64,000 nucleotides of DNA from the NCBI RefSeq assembly GCF_030908245.1, contig NZ_JAVFJJ010000008.1, positions 62,001-126,000 on the forward strand. Direction: 5' to 3'. The position numbers and the translations under genes were made by a program. The notes beneath the pieces were generated by a model. The model ran no database searches and was not told where the DNA came from. It saw nothing but the letters and a program-made list of their open reading frames with translations. This document shows positions 54,304-63,573 of the stretch, one piece after another. The stretch's first letter is position 1. Each line of letters begins with the position of its first letter. Origin of the DNA: Sinomonas sp. ASV322 (GTDB lineage Bacteria; Actinomycetota; Actinomycetes; Actinomycetales; Micrococcaceae).

Positions 54304-55586
54304 GAGAGCTTCCATCCTTCCGCGATCGCGCGGTTCTTGAGCGGGTGCCATTCGTCCTCGGGGTCGCCGCCCGGGAGGGGCGTGCACGCCGCGCCCGCAA
54401 CGTACGTCGGGACGAGGAACGTCGGGGCGGAAAGGTTCGGGGCGCTCGAGAAGTCGAGGACTTCGGCGATGTTGGTGGCGTTCGCATCACGCGGCGTGAG
54501 CGCAGGAAGGTTCCAGCGCCACTCGATCGCCTTGAGGATGGACGTGTGGTCATACAGACCCGACGCCACGGCACCGCGCCGTGCGTACGGCGAGACGAGC
54601 ATGGCGGGGACGCGGAAGCCCCGTCGCGACGTCGTCTGGCTCACGTCGGGAGCCGTTGCCGGCGCGACGTGGTCGTAGAAGCCGCCCCACTCGTCGAAGT
54701 TGATGATGAGCAGCGTCTTCGACCAGGCGGGGGACTTCGTGACGGCGCTGTAGATCTCGTTGAGGAAGAGCTCGCCCGAGCGCACGTCGGCATGCGGGTG
54801 GTCGTCGCCGGACGTGCCCGTGCCCTCCTCGACGAACCGCGGGTCCACGAAGCTCACGGAGGGCAGCGTGCCCGCGGCGCAGTCGCTCAGGAACGTCGCG
54901 TACGGGGCCGAGATGGGCATGTACTTCGTGCCCCACAGGGCAATGAACGGCACGTCCGAGTAGTAATACTTGCCGCTCACGCCCGCGGCCGCGAGGCGGT
55001 CCCAGATCGTCGGAATCGTAGCGTTGACGCTCGAGTTGTGGATTCGATCGGTCTGGGCGGCGTGCTGGTAGAAGCGGTTCGGGTACGTCTCCGCCATGAC
55101 GGCGGCGAAGTAGTTGTCACACACCGTCCACGCGGGGGCAGCCTGCGCCCAGAACGCGAGATCCGAGGACGTGTAGTACCCGACGGCGAAGTCGTCGTTG
55201 TCGCCTGCACGGAGCCATCCGTCGCACTTGCCGTTGTTGAACGCGATCAGGCCGCCCTCGTAGGAGTGGTCCGGGTCGGGATGGCTGCAGCCTTGGTAGT
55301 CCGACAGGTGGTGCGTCCCGTGCGGGATGCCGTAGCGGTCGATGAACGTGAAGCCGTCTTGCTTCCCATTGGCCCCGGGGAGCCATCCGAGGAAGTGGTC
55401 GAACGAACGGTTCTCCATCATCACGACGACGATGTGGTCGATTCCCGAGCTGGCGGGGTTGGGCAGTGCTGACGGGACGGCGCTGCGGGCGTGAGTCTGC
55501 GGCACGGCACCCGGGAGTGCGGCAGCGCCGACCGCGGCCAGCGCCGATGCCGAGAGGAAATTGCGGCGGGGGATTGTCACGCTCAA
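54300..55586 (-). CDS. Tat-exported phospholipase C-like phosphoesterase
   Basis: A 428-residue protein. The twin-arginine signal IPRRNFLSASALA has Arg7 and Arg8, so it is exported folded. The catalytic domain has HIVVVMMENRSFDHFLGWLPG, then MAETYPNRFY, IINFDEWGGFYDHVAP and VSPYARRG, the standard blocks of bacterial phospholipase C/phosphoesterases. It would cleave phosphatidylcholine or other phospholipids and release phosphate or head-group phosphate. It is the first gene of a coupled pair with the phosphoesterase at 53155. Confidence 0.9.
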   Translation of the reverse strand: MSVTIPRRNFLSASALAAVGAAALPGAVPQTHARSAVPSALPNPASSGIDHIVVVMMENRSFDHFLGWLPGANGKQDGFTFIDRYGIPHGTHHLSDYQGCSHPDPDHSYEGGLIAFNNGKCDGWLRAGDNDDFAVGYYTSSDLAFWAQAAPAWTVCDNYFAAVMAETYPNRFYQHAAQTDRIHNSSVNATIPTIWDRLAAAGVSGKYYYSDVPFIALWGTKYMPISAPYATFLSDCAAGTLPSVSFVDPRFVEEGTGTSGDDHPHADVRSGELFLNEIYSAVTKSPAWSKTLLIINFDEWGGFYDHVAPATAPDVSQTTSRRGFRVPAMLVSPYARRGAVASGLYDHTSILKAIEWRWNLPALTPRDANATNIAEVLDFSSAPNLSAPTFLVPTYVAGAACTPLPGGDPEDEWHPLKNRAIAEGWKLS

Positions 55587-55649
55587 CCAAGTTACCCAAC
55601 GGTAAGTGGCAAAACGACGGATGTTCCTGAGGGTTCATCTCGCGTTTGA

Positions 55650-55695
55650 GGAACTCCCATGGAGTTCCCAGCTACGGCGGGGAACTGGGAGTTCC
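55650..55695. terminator. Hairpin after the NUDIX gene
   Basis: GGAACTCCCA...GTTCCC (55650-55669) pairs with GGGAACTGGGAGTTCC (up to 55695), leaving a 4-nt bulge. It lies about 10 nt downstream of the NUDIX stop and upstream of the phospholipase gene. Confidence 0.55.
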
Positions 55696-55705
55696 CTGAG
55701 AGTCG

Positions 55706-56122
55706 CTACGAGTGTCGCGCCGCCTCGAGCGCCGGGATCACGTGGTCCGTGAGGAGCGGCGCGAGGTCGCCGGGCAGTTCGGCGTCGAGATCGAGCCACC
55801 GGAGTTCTGCGATCTCCGCGGACGCGGTGATCTCGGCCGGATCGTGCACGCCGGGCGCGCTGAAGACGGTTGCGTCGATGTCGGTGCCCGCCTCGTTCGC
55901 GGCCCGCGCGACCCAGAACCCCACGAGCTCGAGATCGCCGGCCGCGACGCGGATGCCGACCTCCTCGGCGAGCTCGCGGCTCGCGGCCTCAGCGGCCGTC
56001 TCCCCGGGCTCAGGCTTCCCGCCGGGATGCATGAACCGCTCGGTCCCGCGCTTGCGCACAGTGAGGAGCCGGCCATCGGGCGAGAAGACGCAGACGGCTG
56101 AGACGACAATGCGGTGAGTCAC
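55706..56122 (-). CDS. NUDIX hydrolase
   Basis: A 138-residue protein with a complete NUDIX box, GGKPEPGETAAEAASRELAEEVGI (residues 34-57), whose RELxEEVG acids bind Mg. It hydrolyses nucleoside diphosphates linked to another moiety; MutT-like house-cleaning of oxidised nucleotides is one possibility. Substrate specificity is not evident from the short flanks. It is monocistronic, with a terminator hairpin directly after the stop. Confidence 0.9.
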   Translation of the reverse strand: MTHRIVVSAVCVFSPDGRLLTVRKRGTERFMHPGGKPEPGETAAEAASRELAEEVGIRVAAGDLELVGFWVARAANEAGTDIDATVFSAPGVHDPAEITASAEIAELRWLDLDAELPGDLAPLLTDHVIPALEAARHS

Positions 56123-56227
56123 CCCTCGAGCCTAGCCGCCGCGGGGTCCTCGCCTGGCCCGAGTGCCTCAGCGCCGGCGGCGCAGCCCGAGTGCCTCAGC
56201 CAGGCGCCATCCCGCCGGCGCGGCCGC

Positions 56228-58129
56228 TCAGCTCGCGAGATCGGCCCCGGCGTCCTCGGCCACAGCGACGGCCTCGGCGAACTGCGTGTTGTAGAGCTCG
56301 GCATACCGCCCACCAGCCGCGAGCAGGTTGATATGGGTTCCCTGCTCGACGATCTGACCGCCCTCGACGACGAGGATCTGGTCCGCGGCCCGGACCGTCG
56401 AGAGGCGGTGCGCGATGACGAGCGCCGTGCGGCCCTCGAGCGCTTCGGCGAGCGCGGCCTGCACCGCTGCCTCGTTCGTCGAGTCGAGCGACGCCGTGGC
56501 CTCATCGAGGATGACGACGCGCGGCTGGGCCAGGAGCAGGCGGGCGATGGTGAGACGCTGGCGCTCGCCCCCGGACAGCCGGTAGCCCCGCTCCCCCACC
56601 ACGGTCTCGAGGCCATCGGGAAGCGCGCGGACCATGGGCTCGAGGCGCGCGCGCCGGAGCGCGTCCCATAGCTCGTCGTCGCTCGCGCCAGGGCGGGCCA
56701 GCCGGAGATTGGACCCGATCGATTCGTGGAACAGATGCCCGTCTTGGGTGACCATCCCCACCGCCGAGCGGAGCGAGTCGAACGTCGTGTCCCGCACGTC
56801 GGTGCCGCCGATGCGCACGGACCCCGAATCGACGTCGTAGAGCCTCGCGATGAGCTGCGCAGTCGTCGACTTGCCTGCTCCCGAGGAGCCGACGAGCGCG
56901 ACGGTCTGGCCCGGCTCGACGCGGAAGGTGAGCCCGTGCAGGACCTCTTCCCCGCCGCGCGCGTCGAGCACGGCGACTTCCTCGAGGGACGCGAGCGAGA
57001 CCTTCTCCGCGGACGGGTACGAGAAGCGCACGTTGTCGAACTCGACCGCGACGGGCCCGCCCGGAAGCGGCCGCGCGTCGTCCTTCTGCCGGATGAGCGG
57101 CACGAGGTCGAGAACCTCGAAGACCCGCTCGAAGCTCACGAGCGCGCTCATGATGTCGACGCGCGCGTTCGAGAGCGAGGTGATGGGCGCGTAGAGCTTG
57201 GTGAGCAGGAGAGCGAGGACGACGACGTCGCCCGCTGCCATGGAGCCGCTCACCGCAAGCCACCCGCCGACGCCGTAGACGACCGCGAGCGCCAGGGAGG
57301 AGACGAGCGTGAGCGACGTGAGGAACGCGAACGCAAGGACGGCGCTCCGCACGCCGATGTCCCGCACGGCCTTGGCCTTGAGCGCGAATTCCGACGACTC
57401 GTCGTCGGGGCGCCCGAAGAGCTTGATGAGCGTCGCGCCCGGGGCGGAGAAGCGCTCGGTCATCTGGTTCCCCATGGCAGCGTTGTAGGCCGCGGCCTCG
57501 CGCCGCATGTCCGCGATCCTGAGGCCCATGCGGCGTGCGGGGAGCAGGAACAGCGGCAGGAGGAGCAGCGAGAGGAGGGTCACGAGCCAGGACTTCTGCA
57601 CCATGACGGCCACGGTCAGGATGAGCGAAACGCTGTTGCTCACGATCCCGCTCAGCGTCCCGGCAAAGGCGGACTGTGCGCCAATGACGTCGTTGTTGAG
57701 GCGGCTCACGAGGGCGCCCGTGCGCGTGCGCATGAAGAACGCGATAGGCATCTTCTGCACGTGGTCGAACACCGCGCGGCGGAGGTCGAGGATCACGCCC
57801 TCTCCGATGACCGATGATTGCCATCGGGCGAGGAGGCTGATGCCGGCGTCGGCGATCGCGAGGAGCGCAATAAGCACCGCGAGGAACGCGACCGGCCCGA
57901 GGCCTGACCTGGCCACGATCGCGTCGACCACCTGGCCCGCGAGGACCGGGGTCGCGACCGACGTGATGGCGCCGAGGATCGAGACGAGCACGAAGACGAG
58001 GAGCCGCCATCGGTAGGGCTTTGCGAACGCGAGGACCCGCTTGAGGGTGGCCCGGTTGAAGGGGTTCGCCCCTTCCTTGGCTTTCCCCATCGCGTGCATG
58101 TAGCCCCATGCAGCCCTGTCCATGCTCAT
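56228..58129 (-). CDS. ABC exporter, fused membrane and ATPase domains
   Basis: A 633-residue half transporter. Six transmembrane helices (about residues 40-320) precede a nucleotide-binding domain with Walker A GSSGAGKST at about 414-422, signature LSGGERQR near 518, Walker B VVILDEATASLD and the H-loop AHRLST. It should form a homodimer that exports a drug or lipid. The loop between the domains has a short insertion (SLASLEEVAVLDARGGEE) not usual in the family. ATG 58129 is one choice; another Met lies 10 codons inside. It is divergent from the regulator-like gene at 58393 across a long hairpin. Confidence 0.9.
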   Translation of the reverse strand: MSMDRAAWGYMHAMGKAKEGANPFNRATLKRVLAFAKPYRWRLLVFVLVSILGAITSVATPVLAGQVVDAIVARSGLGPVAFLAVLIALLAIADAGISLLARWQSSVIGEGVILDLRRAVFDHVQKMPIAFFMRTRTGALVSRLNNDVIGAQSAFAGTLSGIVSNSVSLILTVAVMVQKSWLVTLLSLLLLPLFLLPARRMGLRIADMRREAAAYNAAMGNQMTERFSAPGATLIKLFGRPDDESSEFALKAKAVRDIGVRSAVLAFAFLTSLTLVSSLALAVVYGVGGWLAVSGSMAAGDVVVLALLLTKLYAPITSLSNARVDIMSALVSFERVFEVLDLVPLIRQKDDARPLPGGPVAVEFDNVRFSYPSAEKVSLASLEEVAVLDARGGEEVLHGLTFRVEPGQTVALVGSSGAGKSTTAQLIARLYDVDSGSVRIGGTDVRDTTFDSLRSAVGMVTQDGHLFHESIGSNLRLARPGASDDELWDALRRARLEPMVRALPDGLETVVGERGYRLSGGERQRLTIARLLLAQPRVVILDEATASLDSTNEAAVQAALAEALEGRTALVIAHRLSTVRAADQILVVEGGQIVEQGTHINLLAAGGRYAELYNTQFAEAVAVAEDAGADLAS

Positions 58130-58256
58130 GCGTGCACACCGCCTTCCGTACCAGTAAGGGTAGGCGCGGGGTCCGACAATTCCGGACGGGGTTCACCGTG
58201 GGCTGACGCCTTGGGGCGCATTGGGGTCCGCGGGAAAAGGCCGGGAACGTGAAACG

Positions 58257-58295
58257 CCCGCTGGCTCGCGATTGGGGGGTGCGCGAGCCAGCGGG
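58257..58295. other. Perfect 14-bp hairpin in a divergent promoter region
   Basis: CCCGCTGGCTCGCG (58257-58270) and its exact complement (58282-58295) enclose ATTGGGGGGTG. It lies upstream of both flanking genes, so it cannot terminate either; an attenuator, a protein-binding cruciform or an unannotated small RNA end are possible. Confidence 0.6.
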
Positions 58296-58392
58296 CTTAC
58301 GAAAAGCATAGACCACTGTGCTCGGGTCGTAAAATCAAGGCGTTCGACACGCCGAAAGCCCGCCGCAACGCCCCGAGAGAGGAAGGTACCGA

Positions 58393-59112
58393 ATGTCCGT
58401 CTCAGCGGTCGCCTTCCAGCGCTGGATCGGCCAAGTGGCCCCCGGGGCAAGCACCGCGGACGTGTGCCGCCTCTCGGGCGTCAAGCGCAGTACGCTCGCC
58501 CAGCAGCTCGTGCGGGGCAAGGTCGCTGAGGCGACCGTCGTCGCCGTCGCCCGTGCCTACGGCCGCAATCCCGTCCTCGGCCTCGCCGAATTCGAGCCCT
58601 ACCACGAGCTCGCAGCAAGCATCGCCCCACCGACCGATGCCGAGGTGCTCAGCCAGACGCCCACGGCGCGCCTGCTCGCCGAGCTCCTTGCGCGGGTCGG
58701 CGGCGGCCCCCGGCACGCGGCCGCCGCGGCGGGCGACGAGGGCTCGGCGGTCCGGCAGTGGGTCGAGGCCATCGACGACGGCGAGCTCCGCCAGCGCGTG
58801 AGCGCGGCGGCCGGGATCGCGCCCCAGAACTATTCCGCCCAGCTCAGCGCGAATCGGCTCGCGCCGGAGCTCGCGGTCCGCACGGCGCGCGAGGCAGGAG
58901 TCGGACTGCGGAACGGACTCGTCGTGACCGGCCTCGTGACCGCGGCCGAGGCCGGCTGGCCGTCCACGGCCGTCGAGGACGCGCTCGAACGCCTGAGCGA
59001 TGCCGAGCTCGCGTTCCTCGCCTCCGAGCGGCTCGCGACCCTCGCCCGGGCGCTCAAGCGCCAAGAACACGATGACCGCGCGGCCCAGAGGGCCTGGGAC
59101 CACCTCGCATGA
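58393..59112 (+). CDS. HTH-like hypothetical protein
   Basis: A 239-residue protein. Residues 1-60 (FQRWIGQVAPGASTADVC, VKRSTLAQQLVRGKVAE, VVAVARAYGRNPV) look like an XRE-type helix-turn-helix with a degenerate recognition helix. The second half has a similar helical repeat (AAAGDEGSAVRQWVE, GIAPQNYSAQLSANRLAPE), suggesting two tandem HTH-like units. The ATG follows GAGGAAGG. Its stop overlaps the next gene's start by 4 nt, so it is coupled to a membrane protein. DNA binding is an inference. Confidence 0.7.
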   Translation: MSVSAVAFQRWIGQVAPGASTADVCRLSGVKRSTLAQQLVRGKVAEATVVAVARAYGRNPVLGLAEFEPYHELAASIAPPTDAEVLSQTPTARLLAELLARVGGGPRHAAAAAGDEGSAVRQWVEAIDDGELRQRVSAAAGIAPQNYSAQLSANRLAPELAVRTAREAGVGLRNGLVVTGLVTAAEAGWPSTAVEDALERLSDAELAFLASERLATLARALKRQEHDDRAAQRAWDHLA

Positions 59113-59837
59113 TGTGGCTTGCTTGGGCCACCTTTGCCATCGCCGCTCTGCTCGCGGCGACGCGGCTGCCGGCCGCGATCCGAGGACGTAGCCGAGCCCT
59201 GTTCGTACTCTTCGCGCTCATGGCGATCGCCGTCCTGCTGAGCATCCAGGGGCCCTATCTCGCGCTTGACGAGCTGCTCGGCGGCAAGAATTTCGCCAAC
59301 CTCGTCATCCGGTTCACCCTCTTCGGCCTGGCCCTGCTGCTCGCCCTGCGCGTCGCAGCGGCCTTCGGTGCCCACCGCGCCACGAAGATCCTCACGGGGC
59401 CGTGGGGCCTCGGCGCCCTCGCGGCGTGTTCGGCGCTGCTCATGGCCTCGTTCGTCCTCGCGGGCCCAGCCCCGTCCCAAGTCGGGTTCGCAGGCCAGAA
59501 CGATTGGTGGACCGCCGTGTACGGGACGGTCGGCCGGCTGTACCCGACCTTCACGGGCGTCGTGCTCCTGCCCGCTCTCTCGAAGGCGGCGGCCTCTCGC
59601 GGACGCCCCTCGCTCCGCATCGCCGCGGGACTGCTCGGGGCCGGCTACGTGCTGCTCGCCGCCACGAATATCATCACGGTCCTCCCACCCGCGGCGCTTG
59701 CCATGGCACAGGTCCTCAACTACGGAACCATCCTGCTCGTGTTCGCGGGGCTCACCCTCGTGTGGGCGTCGTCGCTCGTAGTCCGCCTTAGGGATGAGAG
59801 GCACTCATCCCTAAGGCGTAAAAAGTCCATACACTAG
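59109..59837 (+). CDS. Multi-helix membrane protein coupled to the HTH-like gene
   Basis: A 242-residue protein with about seven hydrophobic helices and short loops. The basic C-terminus (RDERHSSLRRKKSIH) is encoded by an exact hairpin sequence. The pairing with an HTH-like gene resembles actinobacterial regulator/putative-transporter pairs, but I cannot assign it to a named family. The ATG overlaps the upstream stop (ATGA), so the two proteins are made together. Confidence 0.7.
   Translation: MMWLAWATFAIAALLAATRLPAAIRGRSRALFVLFALMAIAVLLSIQGPYLALDELLGGKNFANLVIRFTLFGLALLLALRVAAAFGAHRATKILTGPWGLGALAACSALLMASFVLAGPAPSQVGFAGQNDWWTAVYGTVGRLYPTFTGVVLLPALSKAAASRGRPSLRIAAGLLGAGYVLLAATNIITVLPPAALAMAQVLNYGTILLVFAGLTLVWASSLVVRLRDERHSSLRRKKSIH
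59784..59818 (+). terminator. Hairpin inside the 3' end of the membrane-protein gene
   Basis: CGCCTTAGGGATGAG (59784-59798) and its perfect complement (59804-59818) enclose AGGCA. The 15-bp stem lies within the last 20 codons and is followed by TAAAAAG, not a U-run; it may act as a terminator or 3' stability element. Confidence 0.5.
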
Positions 59838-59976
59838 AGGAATAGGTTCACATTTTCATTAGCCCGTGCCAGAATCACGAATGTGTGAAACGACCTGTCA
59901 GGGGGATGGGCGGTTCTTCATTGGGGGGATGAGTGGTGGTGGCCTCCGGGCGACCACCACTCAGCCATGTCAGCGG

Positions 59977-62900
59977 CTACCCGAAGGCCCTGTCACCTCC
60001 GCGGCGGAAGCGCAGGGTGACAAGCTGGAAAGGCCGGAGCACCATCAACGCCGTCCCGCCGGCTCCGAGCTCGATCTCAGCACCCACCGAAGCGTCCGCC
60101 GGCGCGAGCGGCCTTTCGAGCAGGTCCACGGCCTCGACCCCCACCACGGCGAACTCCGGCGACACGGCCACCGAGGCGCGCTCGCCGAGAGATTCGTAGA
60201 GCCGCACGACGATATCCCCCGAGCCGTCCTCCGCGAGCTTGACGGCCTCGACAACGACCGCGGGATTGCTGACGACGACAAGCGGCTTTGATTCGCGGGC
60301 ACCGCGCACGACGCGGGGCTCCAGGTTCGTCCGGTATCCCTCCTCGACCGCGTCGGCAATCGCCGCGCCGGGGCGCACGGTGACCACGAACTCGTGCCGC
60401 CCCTGATCCGTCTCTGGATCCGGGTACAGAGGTGCCTTGAGCAGCGAAAGCCGCAGCGTCGTCGTCGTGCCTCCATCGGGGCGTACCGCCCGGGTGACGT
60501 CGTGCCCATAGGTCGACGAGTTGGACACCGCGACGCCGTAGGACCCCTCCCCCACATGGATCCATCGGTGGGCGCACGTCTCGAAGCGGGCCCAATCCCA
60601 CGAGGTGTTGGTCGCGATCGGCCGGAAGACGTGGCCGAACTGGATCTCGGACGCCGACCGTTCGGCGCGGACGTCGAGGGGGAACCCGAGCTTGAGAAGC
60701 TTCTCGCGCTCGTGCCAGTCGACGGCGGTCTCGATCCGGAGCGACTCCGCGCCCCGGGCCAGGACGAGCCGCTGCGTGACCGCCGAGGCGCCGAACTCAC
60801 GACGCACCTCCACCGCGGCACCACCCTCGGGGTCAGCAACAGCCCCGACGGACACGGCATCCGTGAGCTGCGTGACGTTCCGGCGATAGAACGGATCGAG
60901 GTCCCACGAGTCCCACTCGTTCGGCGTGTCACGGTGGAGCTCGAGCAGGTTCCCGGCCGCGCCCGGGGCGATCGCCTCCCGCCCGCTCGCGACGTCCCGG
61001 AGCGAGACGATGAGGCCCCGCGCGTCGATCTCGGCCCGCACAAGGCCGTTGTCGAGGACCCAACGACGGGCCGCGCCGTCGTCCAGCCCGCGAAGCTCGG
61101 CGAGCGCCGCGGGCCGCGCGGGACGGACGACGGCGCCAACCCCGAGAGCGGGCACCCCCGCCCGCGCGTGGGGCGCGGCATTGAGCACGAGCTCAGTTTC
61201 GCCGCGGCCGACCACCGCACCCACGGCCCGCGCGATGATCTCCTCGAGCTCGCGCGCGACGGCCTCGTAGTTGCGCTCGGCATCGCGGTGCACCCACGCG
61301 ATCGAGCTTCCGGGCAGGATGTCGTGGAACTGCTGAAGGAGCACGACGCGCCAGAGCCGCTTGAGCTCCGCCGCCGGATACGGCACCCCCTCGCGGACCG
61401 TCGCCGTCGCGCACCACAGCTCGGCCTCGCGGAGGAGGTGCTCGCAGCGCCGGTTGCCGCGCTTCGTGCGCGCCTGCGACGTGTACGTTCCGCGGTGCTT
61501 CTCGAGGTACATCTCCCCCGCCCAGACGGGCGGATCGACGTACTCGGCCTCCGCGGCGGCGAAGAACTCGCGCGGAACGCCGAGCTCGACGCGCGGAGAC
61601 CCCTCGAGGTCCCGCGCCCGGTGGGCCGCGGCGAGCATCTCCCGGGTGGGGCCCCCACCGCCGTCGCCATAGCCGAACGGCACGAGGCCGAGGCTCGAGC
61701 GGCCCTTCTCGCGGAAGTTCTTCTCCGCGTAGGCGAGCTCGGCGGCGGTGAGCTCCGAGTTGTAGCTGTCACCGGGCGGGAAGTGCGTGAAGACCCGGGT
61801 CCCGTCGAGGCCCTCCCACAGGAAGCTGTGGTGGGGTATCCGGTTCGTCTGGTTCCACGACGTCTTCTGCGTCAAGAAGTAGCGCTCCCCCGCGGCCCGC
61901 ACGATCTGCGGCAGCGCGGCCGAGTAGCCGAAGGAATCCGGCAGCCAGCACTCCTCGCACTCGACGCCGAGCTCCTCGAGGAAGAAGCGCTTGCCCTCGA
62001 CGAACTGGCGGGCCATAGCTTCGCTCCCGGGCATATTCCCGTCCGCCTCGACCCACATCCCGCCGACCGGAATGAAACGGCCCTCCGCGACCTTCTCCTT
62101 GATGCGTTCGAACAGCTCGGGGTACCCGGCCTGGATCCAGGCGAGCTGCTGGGCCGACGAACACGAGAAGGTGAGTGCCGGATCCTCGTCCATGAGAGAG
62201 ACGACGTTGGAGAACGTCCGGGCGCACTTCCGCACCGTCTCACGCACGGGCCACAGCCACGCGGAGTCGATGTGGGCGTGGCCGGTGGCCACGAGTCGGA
62301 GCGCACTGGCGTTTGCGGGGGCCACGAGCGCGGCCTTGAGTGCTTCCCGGCCGGCGCCGATCGTTCCGAGCACGTCATCGGGGTCGACGGCGTCGCAAAG
62401 GCGCTCGAGCGCCCGGAGGATGTCGTAGCGGCGAGGCCTGTCCATGGGCAGTTCGTGCATGAGGCCACGAAGGCTGATGACGTCCTGGAGGAGTTCCCAC
62501 GCCTCGACGTTGCGCTCGCCGAGCACCATCGGGCCTAGGCGATACAGCGGTTCGCGGCTTGCGGTGGCCGGATCGCCCTCTCTCGTGGGGATGAACTGCC
62601 ATCCCTGCGTCATGTCCGGATTCGCGGCGGCCTCGAGGTAGAAGACGACGGCGGGGCCCCCTCCGAGGGCCGCGAGCGGAATGTAGCGGTTGCGCGGGTT
62701 GACGGCCTTGATCGGAACGCCGTCCGCCGTCCAGGCTTGGCCCTCGCACTGGAATCCGGGGAGCTGGCCGGTGAAGCCGAGATCGATGACCGCCTCGACC
62801 GCGAAGCCGTCATCGCCCCATCCCGTGGGGACCTCGCCCGAGAGCCTGAGCCATGTGGTCCCCCATGCGGGTCCCCACGCATCGCCCTCGGTCGCCCGCG

Positions 62901-63060
62901 CGTACTCCTGGCCGAGGGCCTCGGCGGCGGGCACGGGTTCCCCGGGCGCGTCCCAGCGTTCGACGGCGAGACGCACGGTGCGCCGATAGACGGCAGGTTC
63001 TAGGCGATCCCGGACGAACCGGTCGATGCGGGCCTCGGTGATGAGGCGGTCGTCGTGCAC
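59977..63060 (-). CDS. Alpha-mannosidase, glycoside hydrolase family 38
   Basis: A 1027-residue enzyme without a signal peptide. GH38 motifs are present: GHAHIDSAWLW (zinc ligands His261/Asp-type near 265), CWLPDSFGYSAALPQI with the nucleophile Asp375, and HDILPGSSIAWVH with a further zinc His. An N-terminal jelly-roll region and C-terminal beta-sandwich domains fill the usual length. It releases terminal alpha-mannose from oligosaccharides inside the cell. The ATG at 63060 lacks a strong site. A small inverted repeat lies just upstream, suggesting repressor control. Confidence 0.93.
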   Translation of the reverse strand: MHDDRLITEARIDRFVRDRLEPAVYRRTVRLAVERWDAPGEPVPAAEALGQEYARATEGDAWGPAWGTTWLRLSGEVPTGWGDDGFAVEAVIDLGFTGQLPGFQCEGQAWTADGVPIKAVNPRNRYIPLAALGGGPAVVFYLEAAANPDMTQGWQFIPTREGDPATASREPLYRLGPMVLGERNVEAWELLQDVISLRGLMHELPMDRPRRYDILRALERLCDAVDPDDVLGTIGAGREALKAALVAPANASALRLVATGHAHIDSAWLWPVRETVRKCARTFSNVVSLMDEDPALTFSCSSAQQLAWIQAGYPELFERIKEKVAEGRFIPVGGMWVEADGNMPGSEAMARQFVEGKRFFLEELGVECEECWLPDSFGYSAALPQIVRAAGERYFLTQKTSWNQTNRIPHHSFLWEGLDGTRVFTHFPPGDSYNSELTAAELAYAEKNFREKGRSSLGLVPFGYGDGGGGPTREMLAAAHRARDLEGSPRVELGVPREFFAAAEAEYVDPPVWAGEMYLEKHRGTYTSQARTKRGNRRCEHLLREAELWCATATVREGVPYPAAELKRLWRVVLLQQFHDILPGSSIAWVHRDAERNYEAVARELEEIIARAVGAVVGRGETELVLNAAPHARAGVPALGVGAVVRPARPAALAELRGLDDGAARRWVLDNGLVRAEIDARGLIVSLRDVASGREAIAPGAAGNLLELHRDTPNEWDSWDLDPFYRRNVTQLTDAVSVGAVADPEGGAAVEVRREFGASAVTQRLVLARGAESLRIETAVDWHEREKLLKLGFPLDVRAERSASEIQFGHVFRPIATNTSWDWARFETCAHRWIHVGEGSYGVAVSNSSTYGHDVTRAVRPDGGTTTTLRLSLLKAPLYPDPETDQGRHEFVVTVRPGAAIADAVEEGYRTNLEPRVVRGARESKPLVVVSNPAVVVEAVKLAEDGSGDIVVRLYESLGERASVAVSPEFAVVGVEAVDLLERPLAPADASVGAEIELGAGGTALMVLRPFQLVTLRFRRGGDRAFG

Positions 63061-63074
63061 GGATGCTCCGATCG

Positions 63075-63089
63075 ATCAAATCGGTTGAT
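63075..63089. promoter_or_regulatory. Inverted repeat upstream of the alpha-mannosidase
   Basis: ATCAA-ATCGG-TTGAT lies 15-29 nt upstream of the start codon. It could be an operator for a sugar-responsive repressor encoded elsewhere. Confidence 0.4.
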
Positions 63090-63241
63090 TAATGTTCCAC
63101 CAAGTTACTCCTCCGTATGAGAGACGGGAAGCGATTGCCAGACCTTGCCTTCCCAGAGGTGCTGATGGTCATGAACCAACCCGCAACCACGGGCGCCCTG
63201 CCCGTCGCCGTCGCCCAGGCCATCCCCGGGGCCGAGGTCGC

Positions 63242-63573
63242 TCAGGTAAGTCGGATCTGGCGGTTGGCGTCGATGTAGAGCAGGTAGATCCCATTGCCTT
63301 CGAGGACGAACATTCCGTGTTCCATTGCCGGGTCCCCGCGAAGGGGATGGAGGCGCCAGGTTCGTAGGTGACGATGTCGACGTGCATGTCGTGTGCAAGA
63401 TCGTTCGGGTCCGCGAAGCGCGTGACGGCCCAGCTACCGTTGGTGCCTTGTGTGTGGGTGGCCTGGACGTCCTGATGGCGGGTCACGAAGGATGTTGCCG
63501 TATGTCCCTTTACCGGTTCGTAGGCCTTGCGGATCCAATGGAAGCCTGTAGCGGCTTCTGAACTGTTCTTCAC
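63242..63573 (-). pseudogene. Remnant of an (S)-ureidoglycine aminohydrolase (allE-type cupin)
   Basis: From 63573 downward the frame reads KAYEPVKG, FVTRHQDVQ, TRFADPNDLAHDMHVDIV and TYEPGASIPFAG, the C-terminal cupin of allantoin-pathway ureidoglycine aminohydrolases. At 63326-63328 one base is missing. The next frame continues MEHGMFVLEGNGIYLLYIDANRQIRLT and stops at 63242. Intact relatives have about 35 further residues between the GIYLL-like segment and the final YLLY-DVNR segment; these are absent, so there is an internal deletion as well. The N-terminal cupin is missing. The gene cannot make active enzyme. Confidence 0.75.

Noticed and set aside
60394-62538. A 714-codon frame antisense to the alpha-mannosidase
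   Set aside because: It is a shadow of the GH38 gene with no recognisable domain.
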